Shown piece after piece: positions 12,139 to 22,800 of a DNA stretch of 64,000 nucleotides. Every line of letters begins with the position of its first letter. The first letter of the stretch is position 1. The notes beneath the pieces were generated by a model, which ran no database searches, was not told the DNA's origin, and worked only from the letters and a program-made list of their open reading frames with translations. The position numbers and the translations under genes were made by a program. Source of the stretch: Macrophomina tecta (lineage: Eukaryota > Ascomycota > Dothideomycetes > Botryosphaeriales > Botryosphaeriaceae); the NCBI GenBank assembly GCA_024180945.1, contig JAKSGN010000041.1, forward strand, positions 620,001 through 684,000. Direction: 5' to 3'.

Positions 12139-14638
12139 GTTGCCGAGTGGAAAAGTGATTGGATTAAGATTGACAAGTGATTGTTTTGCGGAGAGTAGTA
12201 AGAAAGAAAACGACGGAAATGATACAGCACGGCTGTAGTAGCGATAGTAAGAGAGCAAAGAAAACGGCGGGGGGTGTACCAGACTGGAGAGGCGATCAAA
12301 GTGAAAGTGGATGATGGGAAAACAAGAACTGTTGGCGAGGCGGTTGCGGGCCTTCATATACACATCGCTGGAGAGGTGCCATTGAGCATGGCAGCAGGCA
12401 CTATGGGCTGTCGCTGCGCCCGAACTCCGGTGGGAAGCTACGCTCGCTGGTGTTGTGTATTTGTCGTTTCAGGTGCTCGGGGCACGGGATGTCGTCGTTT
12501 CGGGCGGTGCCACGCTCCCCACGCGCGCCGTCGATCGCGTTGCCTCTTTCGGCAAGGCGCGGCGCTTGGCCAACCTTAATCCCGTTTCACGACCATCACC
12601 TCTCATCAAACTTGCCCCCCTGCCTGCCCGATTCGGCTTCGCAGCATCCAGAATAGCTGCCAGACACTCGTGATCGCCCGACATGCGGCGCCTCGTCCCG
12701 GGCTGCCGAACTCGGCCGCCGTGCGCCTGTAGCTTCAATGGGATGGCCCCATGGCGGCCTCTGGGCCTGCGACCGCTGCGTCAGAAGATGGGGCATTCTG
12801 TATCCGGAAAATGCACGTGTGTAGGTGGATAGAATGGGCCATGTGCGTTGCTCTATTTGGCAGTCTGTCGTTGCCGGCCTCCGAAAAAAAGGCCCTTCTT
12901 GCTCCTCGCACCGTCCACAAGCGCAGACGTCGAGCCCCCTGACGGTCCTGCAAACAGCGGCCAATGTTTCCTGGATGACAATGTTTGCGAAACGGAGGAT
13001 TAACACGAGCACCTGTGGGAATGGCCAAGGTCACAGTTCATGCGCATTGCAGGATGGCGGCCGATGCTGCTGCAACCTGGCCAGCATCACTCAACATCCA
13101 CTACGGGCAAGAAAGCATCCAGCAAGCTCGCTGAGCAGTTTCAAGACATTAGCCATAGTTGTCCGTTTCTCGACCGTCTGCTGCACCACAACGGCCAACC
13201 AACCACGCGAGAGCGGCCAGCAGGAAGATTTGGAATCTCGAACGATCGAGGTTGATGCTGCTCGGCAAGTCTATTTCCGTTACCAAACCCGCTAGCCTGA
13301 CCCGGCTACTCCTCCACCACCGCCGCCAGCCTAGCATTTCAGGTACCCGCCTTAGCGCGCCAGGCACCCTCGGGCTGGTGTGCAGATTATTTCCGCGACC
13401 AGCACATCGCAAGCATTGAGCCAGCCATTGGCACTAAACGGCTTATGCCACCTTATTTTCGCCGACCTTGGCGCTGCCAAACAAATGCTTCTCTGAAGCG
13501 CCGAAAGCGTCACGAACGCCATGCTGCTGCAAAACAACCAAGTTTTCCAGCATCCCCCTCCTTCCCTTTTCTTTGTCCGCCACTACCAACACGTCGATGA
13601 CCTCAATCCGAGTCTTCTGAATCACCGGGCTGCACACTACACCTGTAGCCGGCCATTCGGGGCACTCCAGCACAGCCTCTTGGGCCCCCGCGGCCCGCTG
13701 TTTCACAAGTGTCGACCCCACTCCCCTCGCGACGACTCCCTGATTTGTGTACCTACCCGCACCATCAACCTCGCCTTCCCGGTTGACGTGCTCCTGCTAA
13801 GTGCGGGCGGTGTCCATGCATCGGTGCTTGTTGGCCACGGCCTCCCTGGACGCGGGAACGCACGCCGGAAGTTTCACGCGCGATGGGCATGCACACGGAG
13901 ACCTTGGAGGACGGCGAGGGAGGCGACAGTCGGAGATCTGGACTTGGAGTGCGGGATGGAATTAGTATGGCCGCTGCCTGTGACCTGCCATCGCCGAGGC
14001 AGTGGGCCTTCGTCCGCCTCGGCTGGTGCTTGCTTGTCTGGTTCAGGCCTCATCTGTGGAGATGCGGCGGGAGGTATGAATGGCGGCCTCCGTGCCCTTG
14101 GTTGCGATCGTCTGGTAAAGTGTGCCGGGTAGTTCGTTTCACCTGACCCGCGTATTCGGAGATGCCGCAGTAGCATGCGCACAGTATCGCGCGTCTCTCA
14201 GAAGGCGGCTGTGGATGCTGCAGTTTGCGTTGAGCGAGCGTGCGCCGTGGGTCGGGCGGCCTGGTAGCGGAGCCTGGGCTCCGCAGGGACTGCGAGTCGG
14301 GTCGGTGGAGCGAGGGCCGTGGACCGGATGGCCTGGCATCTTCTTGCGGGTGGTGAGTTGCTGTTGGGCCGGCTTGTGCGCCATTTTCACTTCGGGGTCG
14401 TAGAAATCTCGTGCATGTCGAGTCTCGGAGTGTTCTTGGAGGAGGAGATGCTGTGGGTTTGCTGAAGTTGGATTGTTCGTACCGGCACTGTGTCAGGGGC
14501 TCAGGTTTGAGGGAGCCGTCGATAAAAAGGTGCATGATGAGCACAAAAATGGATCATCTGTCTGACCTGCCGTCTCGATCCGCTCCGGACGGTATGCATC
14601 TCCCAGAAGCATAGCTGGGGTGTCCATCCAAAATCCTC
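12139..14638. other. gene-poor intergenic stretch
   Basis: The first 220 bases are the leader and promoter of the glycine-rich gene. The rest, of normal GC content, has many overlapping open frames on both strands (for example 13521-14132 plus and 14050-14544 minus). They have Arg/Pro/His-rich shadow-like composition, no domains and no splice pattern. I see no supportable gene. Confidence 0.5.
12352..12362 (-). promoter_or_regulatory. TATA-like box of the glycine-rich gene
   Basis: On the minus strand GTGTATATGAAG lies about 215 bases before the start codon. It is followed by a long pyrimidine-rich leader, the usual layout of strongly expressed fungal genes. The position is plausible but untested. 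Confidence 0.4.
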
Positions 14639-15139
14639 TCAGCCACGTCTGCGGAGGAACAGTTTCTCTTCTTCTTTCTCGATTGGGTCGAGCAGGAACT
14701 TGATCTGACACAGCAGCAATTCGTCCTTCTCTGGATTGCCAAAACCGTCACTCCACACATGAGAGACAACTGCGTACCCTTCCAATCGCCCTGACTGAGG
14801 TCCACGTATTGGTACTCCGATATTCCGTATGTTCGGGGAGAAAGAGAGATCGATTCCGTTGAAGCCGTTCCTGCTTGGTGCGATGAAGACCAAGGAAAAG
14901 TCAAAAAAATCACATTCTATCCCATAAGAGCAAAGCCTCTTGAACTTCCCAACCAGCCTTACTATTGCCATATCTACAAGTGCCGAAAACTTCTGCGTTC
15001 TGATATTGGTCGGGAGTGTGCGGCAGCCATAGAGAGCCGATAGCCCCCTCCGAAACATGTCCACGGGCTGGTTATTACTGTCTTCAGCACGGAGTACAAC
15101 CAAGTCCGGAGTATCCGCCTCAGCTGACGAGTTGCATAA
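14639..15139 (-). pseudogene. unidentified ORF, probably truncated at the AT-block edge
   Basis: An open frame of 166 codons (ATG possible at 15058, giving 139 residues) ends at 14639. Its protein is well mixed in composition and looks coding, with segments such as FFDFSLVFIAPSRNGFNGID and GYAVVSHVWSDGFGNPEKDE. I recognise no family. The open frame begins directly after a stop at 15140-15142, at the point where base composition drops into the AT-rich block. No start or splice acceptor is obvious there. I therefore read it as the 3' remnant of a gene whose 5' part was lost or mutated; a short intact gene is the alternative. Confidence 0.4.
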
Positions 15140-15531
15140 TTAATCATTATTAATGTTATTGTACTACTTCCGGCAGTTATTGTTGCTATCTATCGACACT
15201 AACCTTAGTATGCACTAGTCATCCGTGTTCGAGGCAGATAAAAAGCACCGGCAAATAATCTAAGACACTGTAATGTCGTATTACTTTATTTAGACTTCTC
15301 AACCTCGTACTGCAAACTATAGTTCGGCACTAGTATCTTAGCACTTCTTATTCAATCTTCTTCTGCTATTTGTCGTTAGTATTCTAGCCTATGCTTCGTC
15401 TTCTTTCTTTCCTTTCTCTACTCGTGTCAATAGACGAATACGAGAATACTTCCGCGGTAAACGAGCCTCCGTTAACTAACCATAATGATACTAAGAAAAT
15501 TTTCTCTGCCTATCAGATAACATAAGCAAAG

Positions 15532-15550
15532 TATATGAATATATATATTT
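15532..15550 (+). promoter_or_regulatory. TATA-rich core promoter of the secreted-protein gene
   Basis: TATATGAATATATATATTT lies about 80-95 bases upstream of the ATG at 15628, a suitable distance. In an AT-rich setting a chance match is possible. Confidence 0.4.
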
Positions 15551-15627
15551 CCAATAGCCGCTCTAAGTTCTTTCCATCAACCTAATATAACTTCATCTTC
15601 AACGTGTTGAACTACTACTTAAGCACT

Positions 15628-16394
15628 ATGGCATTCTCGAAGGTTCTTACCTCGTTCATCTTCCTCCTTACAACCGGTGCTGCTATGCCGGTCTCTCCTG
15701 GCGCGAAGACTGGTACATCGATTAATCCCGCTCAAGTTCTTTCCCGGCGCGCTATACCCCCCGATCAGCGTTGTAACTTGTCCCAACACTGGGATGGGCG
15801 TTACTGCGACGGAAGTGTTAGCCCGAGATCGTGGTTCGACGAATGCACAGATGGAGATGGAGACATATACTTCCGTTACAGCGAATGCCCTCAGAACACT
15901 GTCTGCATGGAAACCGAGGACAACGATGGCCATGACAATATCCACTGCATTGAACGACCAGGCAGTCAAAGCGAATCATCCTCAGATAGGCAATCTGGCG
16001 TATACAGAGTTTCTGCCGGTACAAGCGGACAGCGAATTATCTCTGTCCCTCTTGCCCAGCCTATCAATGGCGCCACTGTTGCTGCTCATCTTGAGGGTAA
16101 GTCTCACTACAGAAGCAAATACTCTAGATGGATTAATTGTACTCTTATCACTAATCACTCCATCTTACAATAGGCACGGGTCAAAACTTTGTTGCTGCGG
16201 CAAACAAGGCTCTTGTCGGGACTCTGCGTGGTACAACTACTGAGCCTTGCGAATATAACGCCAGCCACCGCGAATGTGAGCCTCTTGGTACACATAATTT
16301 CCGGAAGGGTGCGATTATCGACTTTACGTTTGGTGTTACAGATGGCCAGGAATTCGATTTGATCTACGCTATCCTCGGAAGAAACCCATCATAG
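15628..16394 (+). CDS. cysteine-rich secreted protein, effector candidate
   Basis: 229 residues in two exons (15628-16096 and 16174-16394; intron 16097-16173 with a CTAAT branch site). It has a signal peptide (MAFSKVLTSFIFLLTTGAA), then a short pro-region ending in LSRR at residues 38-41, a likely kexin site. The Cys-rich domain has Cys at about 49, 60, 73, 87, 93 and 107. A Ser-rich linker follows, then a C-terminal domain with two more Cys (EPC and REC). Eight cysteines in the mature part suggests disulfides. I recognise no family. An upstream in-frame GTG at 15604 is not needed. It is the only gene inside the AT-rich block, a setting typical of host-interaction genes in plant-associated fungi; that role is inference. 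Confidence 0.75.
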
Positions 16395-18228
16395 GCCAAA
16401 AGACTTACCGCTAACTAGTCTTATCCCGGTATTACTAGTTTTCTTTTTGTCTGGCTTCGCAAACGGCTATTCGTTTAACCCTCTACGCTCCTTTATACAA
16501 GTTTACTCCTGTTTATTACACTCTCTTACTACTATCGCCGCTTGTTATTCGTTATTATTGTTGTTCTACATTGTATTTGCTCATTAAACAAGCTTATACA
16601 CTTATTTTAGTATATTCCTATATGCTAGCTTTTGTATTCTTTACACTCATTTAAAACAGTTATATAATCTGCTATCCCCTCCCCGCTCTTTAACTCGTGT
16701 TTTCTCTTCAATAACTATGGATTATTAGTTGTTACCTCGCCTGCTAGGAAACCTATTTCCATCTACGGCGGACATGACTAAAAAGAGAACTATTCTATGC
16801 CCCCTTAAACAGATTAATACAGCTAGGGACGTTAAAACTAGCTAAGCTGGCCGGGTGACTGGCTATTAAAATGAACTGTTAAGAATTAAAATTCTGAGTA
16901 AGAAATAATAGTAGGAGGGGAGTGGCCCTCTTGCACCTACTACTCCGAAGCTACGCTACTGAACTGTAAATATACGAATATTCAACACTAGGTTAGTCGG
17001 GCTAGAATATCCTCTTTCCTCACCTTTAGCTTATAAATGTTCTAAATACCCCATATGTATTCCGTCTAGCGTGAAGTAGTACATTATCAGTGCTCTCTTC
17101 CCAGTAAGAATCGCCTAAGCAAATGCGCGTTGTTATGGACTGGTATACTATCTGATGGCGCCAAAATGAACCCTCAATTAGGTTCATTCCAGTACTTCTT
17201 TGCCCTCAAAGGAGGTCTGCGTTGGCGTGGCGCAGTGGGTACGCTCAATGCTGTTACACTCACGTACTGGAATACACGACCCAGCATGTACCTTTGGATC
17301 TTGGGGCCATAGACGGAGGAATCTGGACCTGAGGTCTCTGTGAAGATGGCACTGTTCGCTTTTCGTGGTCCCCAGGATGAATTCTGGCGCATCCGCAAGT
17401 TCATGGAGGAGGATTGTGGTGATACGCCTCTGGCTGCAAGCGGCGCGCCTACGATATCAGCGCAGAAGGCCGATGTTGAGAGGTATGAGAAGGTTCGTAT
17501 CAGCAAGAGCCCAGTCCGGCGTTCGCGGTGCCGCCCTTGATGCATTGCATGATATCGTTGGCCTTGGGTCTGGTCTGGAAGGCAAAAAAATAGGCGGGCA
17601 TGGTGATCTTTTACAAAAGGACGGCAACCACTTCGTCTAGTTTCTTGACTTTGTTTAGTTAGCTTTGAATATACGCTTTGAAGAATCGAGTAGTGTCCCC
17701 AGCAGGCGTTTGTGCGGCATGACGACCTGGCCCATACTGAGGCCCAGGATGCTCCATGACTCGGACGGCGACAAGATGCTGAGAACGTATTCGCTCGGTG
17801 ACACCACGGTGGGCAGCTTCTCGCCGTACAAAATGCCCGCGTAGGTCCCCGAGTGGCGTGGTCGGCGCCATTTGCCTTCAAAAGCGGCCGGAGAAGCCTG
17901 CAGCACGACTTGCTGGATTGCATCAAGTGCTGTCGGGGGAAGGGTTCATTTCGCGGCTGCTTTTCGGATGTCTACAACTATGCACAACAGTCAACCAGCC
18001 ACATCTTAGTCGAGTACCTTTCCCTGCAGCCATCGGTATTAGTTCTCCAATACCAAGCGGGCAATATCAACGAGGAGGCCTTCTATTGTTTGAAGTTTGT
18101 TTCCGGAAGCAGCCGACCTTTCCATCTCAGACAAGCGACCTCGGACTTGATTTCTTGCTGTGAATAATGCTCTAAACAGATGTGGACCCGCTCAATGGCC
18201 TGCGGCGTTAAAATACCCACCTCGGCGG

Positions 18229-18264
18229 TTTTTTTTTGTTTTTTTGTTTTTTTTTTTTTTTTTT
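18229..18264. repeat. interrupted T tract
   Basis: T9, G, T7, G, T18 (approximate run lengths), followed by GCAG. It resembles a polypyrimidine tract with acceptor, but no exon follows. Confidence 0.7.
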
Positions 18265-19664
18265 GCAGCGCACAACCCTCTGTCTCTAGGGCCATGCGGT
18301 ATCGAAAGAGGATGTAAGGAGACCAGGGCGAGGTGCACCTCGAGGTGATCAAGGCAAGAGACTGTCGCTTACCATCCTATCTGGGTTAGCGCGCTGCCTT
18401 GGTTCCCCGGCTCTGTAATCACTCCCTCTTTATCCCACTCGATGCTGGGAGCACAGAACCTTGCCCGCTTATATAATGCCTCTGGCCACGTTTACCATGT
18501 CAGCCTTGTTTCCAGTGCGGCCTGAAGAATTTACATGTCTTTCTCTACTCGCCGCACGTCTCAGGCCATCATGAAAGATCCGATGAGCAGGAGCGGTCGT
18601 CGTGCTGCGAAATGTTCATTTTGCTGACTCCATTACTTTCCAGGACATTTCTGGCTGGGCCGCGGAGCGCTTCTTTGCGCTCAATGACAATGGATAACGG
18701 TACTAGGAACCATCTTCCCCTGGCCGCGGAGCTTCTTGTAACGGGGGTGACCGTACCCACGCCAGGATGGAACGACGTATCTCAAGATAGCCAATGGTGG
18801 TCTCCGAAGGAACGCATGCATTTGTGGAAGGATTTTAGGGTCTGGCGGGTAGTAGGTCCGAGGATGAGGTTATAATAGAGTGCTCGAAGCAGTACTAGAA
18901 GCGATTGAACGATTCAGAGACGATGGCCAAAACTAACAGCGACACAGAAGCGATTGCAACTGCGTAGTACCAAAGAGGCAAAAGCATGGATAACGGGGAG
19001 GCTGGCTAGGAGTTTGTCGAGGTCATTGTAGATCACAAGTACTGGAAATGCTCTTCTTGATTTGGCTAATGCTTGAACATTTCCTAGGTTTCAAAAGGAC
19101 CTTGGCAATATACTAGTCTTTGGTACATACATTTAATAGAGCTGTGTAGAAGCATCTCGTTAAGTAAAATATTCCTAATTCTCATCTGATCAGGTGTAAA
19201 AGGCCAAATGCACACCCAGCTGCTCATTTTCCACCAGCTGCACTCAGTCGGACTAATCGCACACACGCTAGGGTAACTTTGCGCGGAAGAACTTTAGGGA
19301 GTTGAATCATTCATCCGGACGTAGATTTCATAAAATCCGGGAAACATTTACATCCGGATGGATGCTTCAACTTAAAATCGTGTATCGCCGTCATTCAACA
19401 CTTCGAGTTGATGACTCGCCTCCTCACATACCCGAAAACGTCTTCCTATCAAAAAAGTCTAGCATACCATCCCACAGCCATATGCTGATAAGCACAATAG
19501 CGAATCAAGCGTCAGCAGCTTTAAGTTCAAACGAAAGAAAAGTACTGACAACCTCATAGACAACAGTATCAATAACCACTCCATTACCAAATGCTCTAAC
19601 ATGTGCATCCTATCCCTCTGCCACCGACTCCACCAATCGCTCGGCTACTGAAAAGAAATCATAC

Positions 19665-19682
19665 AAAAAAAAAAAAAAAAAA
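19665..19682. repeat. A18 tract
   Basis: Homopolymer in the 3' flank of the LRR scaffold gene (in its mRNA sense it reads as poly-U). Confidence 0.8.
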
Positions 19683-19854
19683 TTACCCCCCTAAACTCCC
19701 CGATAACCCATATTTATACCCATGATATCAATAAATCCCAGAGTACGCTCAATCGCGTGCGTGTGCTTTGACCCGGCCAAACTCAACCACAAACAACACC
19801 AAAAATACCCCAAATCATTGAAACGCGTCTTTTAAAAGAAAACCAAAGAAACAA

Positions 19855-22800
19855 CTACGCAATACCCACCTCCCTGACACCCACCTGGACCCTCTGCTTC
19901 TTCTCCGGACTAGTTGTATCCAAGACTAAACTCTCCCCGCCCGCTGCACCGCCACTTTTACCCTTCTTCCTCACAACCCCCAACACCACCAATCGCTCCC
20001 ATACCTCGTCCCTACGCATAACCTCGTCCCTGCCGAACGCTAGTCCATCCAATACCTGCACGGCCTTACACGCGCTGGCGACCAACATCTCATACACCCT
20101 CCTTCTCAATTTCGTGTCTGCATCCAGCCTCGACACATACGTGCGATCGCGGTCCGCATCCGCAGCGGGCAAGACGTGCGGCAGGCCGACCGCCTCATTC
20201 TCATGTTCTAGGAGCGAGTTCTCGCTGTTCTCGTGCACGTCATCATCATCATCCTCTGCCAAGCCGGCGCGCGACACGCGGCGGTCAGTCATGGGCGGGG
20301 GGTAGAAGCCGACGTTGAAGGGGTTATTGCGCAGGTCAAGGCGGCGAAGCGTCTTGACGCGGCCGAGCACGAGGATGTTCTGGCGCATGCGGCTAAGGCG
20401 ATTGCCGGCAAGGTCGAGGCGGTCGAGTTTCTTGCTGTTGAGGAGCGGGCGCAGGTCCTTGAGGGCGTTGAAGTTGAGGTTAAGGTGGCGGATGTTGGGT
20501 GCGTGGAGGCCGAACTTGTCGGGGAGGGTCTGCAGGCCACACGAAGCGAGCTCAAGACGGCGGAGGTTGAGGAAGGGTGTCGCTGCATCTTGTGGAAAAG
20601 TGAGAGCGGGGATTGTGTTGGAAGAGAGGAAGAGCTCGGAGATGTCCGGGTTCGCGAGGAAGCTTGAGATGTCGAACACGCCAGTGGCCGAATGTTGGTC
20701 ACGAGCGGACAGCACACGCAAGTGGCGGAGTTTGGCGATACCAGATACTACGGAGAGATAGTTCGAGTCTGCGTTGAGGGTCTCCAGAGCGGGGAAAGGC
20801 GAAGCGTCAAGTTTGGCCAAGCTATTGCGGCTCAAGCTGAGGTGCCTAACCTTGGTCATGCGACTGGGGCAGAAGTGGGACAATTCATTGTCGTCAAGGT
20901 TTAGAGTCTCCAACGATTTCAGAGACTCGAGGTAACGGACAGTGTCGATCTCGTTGTCTGACAAGTCCAGCTCGGTCAGACGCTCACTGCAATAGGTCAG
21001 TAACGGTCTACTCTCACGGCAGATATGAACTTACAGATATGTTCCCTGAAAGTCCACCTTCTTGATCTTGTTGCCCTTGGCGCTCAGCTTGAGAAGGCCG
21101 TCCAATTCCATAATCCCTTCAAGGCTGTCTACCTCATTGTCATCCACCCGAAGCTCCCTGAGATGCACTAACATAGAAAAGCCCTTGAGGTTATCAATTG
21201 CATTGCCCGAAACATCCAGGTACTGGAGGTTAATGAGGTGACTCCAGCTCGTCAGGCTGTTCAAGCAATTATTGCTTATGTTCAGACGACGAATACTCGA
21301 CGGTGCACCAGCAAGCTGTGCGATATGGTTGTTCGAGACATCCAACGCCTCAACACGGTAGCATAGTTCATCAAGGCGGTTCAAGGTTGGTAGGTCCTTT
21401 TCCTGCAAGTCAAGACGACGGAGATCCTCCCAGAATGGCTCTTCAGGCTCATTATCTTGGAGAGCCTTGACGAGCTCGATGGTGCCTTGCGCGAATCGAT
21501 CCTCAAGAACGTTAACTGTATCTGAGCCACTGCGCTTGACAAGAGTGCGGTTGGGTAGTTCGCGCTCATCTTCTCCGCTAACGGTGAAAGGAGGAAGTTC
21601 GCTAAGTACGAAGGTGACATCTGCATAGCCGGCTGGGTTGTTGCTGTACGGATTGGCAGGCGATTGAGAGGCCCTTGCTGGTGAGCCGACCGGTTTCGAT
21701 ACGCTGACTTGGAATCTCATACGACGCTGCTCGGATTCGGGATGTTTGATGATGGACAATGAATTCTCACGAGCAGGGGAGGGTGATGGGCTGAAGTCGG
21801 TGACTGTCTGCTTTGTGGCTCGGCGGTAACCTTGAAATCTTGATCTCGGGGTAATGAAGTCGCCCTTCAGAGGCGTCGGGACATCTTGACCCTCCTGCTC
21901 CAGAGCTTCAATGCGGGACAGCGCGTTTGGCGCCGGTGAATCCATATTGTAATATTCCTCGCCCACGGCGTCCTCGCCATCCTTGTGGGTAGCAAACGAG
22001 AAACTAGCCATTTTCGGATGATTATCTTCATCGAAAGACTTGAAATCGTGGTCATACTCTTCATTCAATTGAGACGAGGGGATTTCCGGAATGGTATCCT
22101 CGCGCATGATGTGCTTAGGGATGTAGTAGGCGTGTCTGTCGCTCAAAGAAGTGGCTCTCGTCTCGGCCTGGGTGCCACTGGATGAGAAATGGCTGGAGAA
22201 CTTTGAAGGGGCACTGTTTGTATCTGAGAGTGGTATTTCAGCTCCTTCACGCGTTCTCGGCCTGGCTGGATCAGAGAGCGGCTCGACAGGTCTGTGCGGG
22301 CTTGCTGACGTTGCGAAGCTGTCAAAGAAAACATCGTCTTCATCTCGAGGATGCTTAAGATTTTCAGGCGACGGCGGATATAGACTCATTCTCCTGCGTT
22401 CCTTAACCTCATCCACAGTCAGGTCGGGGATGTTACGAAGAGGATCATCCTCGCTGACGGTCACGTTGCTTATTTCGGCTGAGGAAGAATGGGCTGCAGC
22501 ACTTCTGCTCTTGATCCAGATGCCCTTGTCGCGGTCGAAACTCATACCAGCAATCTCTTTAGGAATGAGGTGAGCAACAGCCTCGGGGGGTAATGTCGCC
22601 ACGTTGTCGGACCGACGAGAGAAAGTGGTCAAGTTCGTCCTGCCCAAGGATGACTCCATTGTAGACGGACGCGATTGGTTAAAATCTTCCTGATCGGCAG
22701 AATCTCTACCCCCCAAACGTGTGGCGTCAGACTGCCCCCGCTCGCGACGACGTTGTGTCAGATTGTTGGTAAGGATGCGAATGTCAGGGGACTGGCCTTG

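Larger units (their letters stand above)
15125..17130. other. AT-rich block (RIP-like or isochore fragment)
   Basis: About 2 kb with a sharp drop in GC. By hand count, 15121-15180 has 20 G+C of 60 and 16621-16680 has 18 of 60, while neighbouring genes are clearly above half. TA dinucleotides are very frequent outside the gene at 15628-16394. In Pezizomycotina such blocks usually come from repeats mutated by RIP. I could not recognise a transposon protein in it. Confidence 0.7.
16395..19854. other. AT-rich tail, degenerate coding-like stretch, then empty
   Basis: 16395-17130 is AT-rich with no gene. 17130-18170 has normal GC and several protein-like but broken frames on both strands: a plus frame 17340-17540, and minus frames 17655-17906 and near 17600, where a short MPAYFFAFQTRPK-like start soon meets stops. 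I cannot assemble a gene and suspect decayed sequence. 18170-19854 has T-rich and A18 tracts and the 3' flank of the LRR gene, but no gene. Confidence 0.45.

Noticed and set aside
13521..14544. Open frames of 203 codons (plus) and 164 codons (minus) overlapping each other
   Set aside because: Composition is Arg/Pro/His/Cys-rich as expected for shadow frames in GC-rich DNA. There is no domain, signal peptide or splice pattern.
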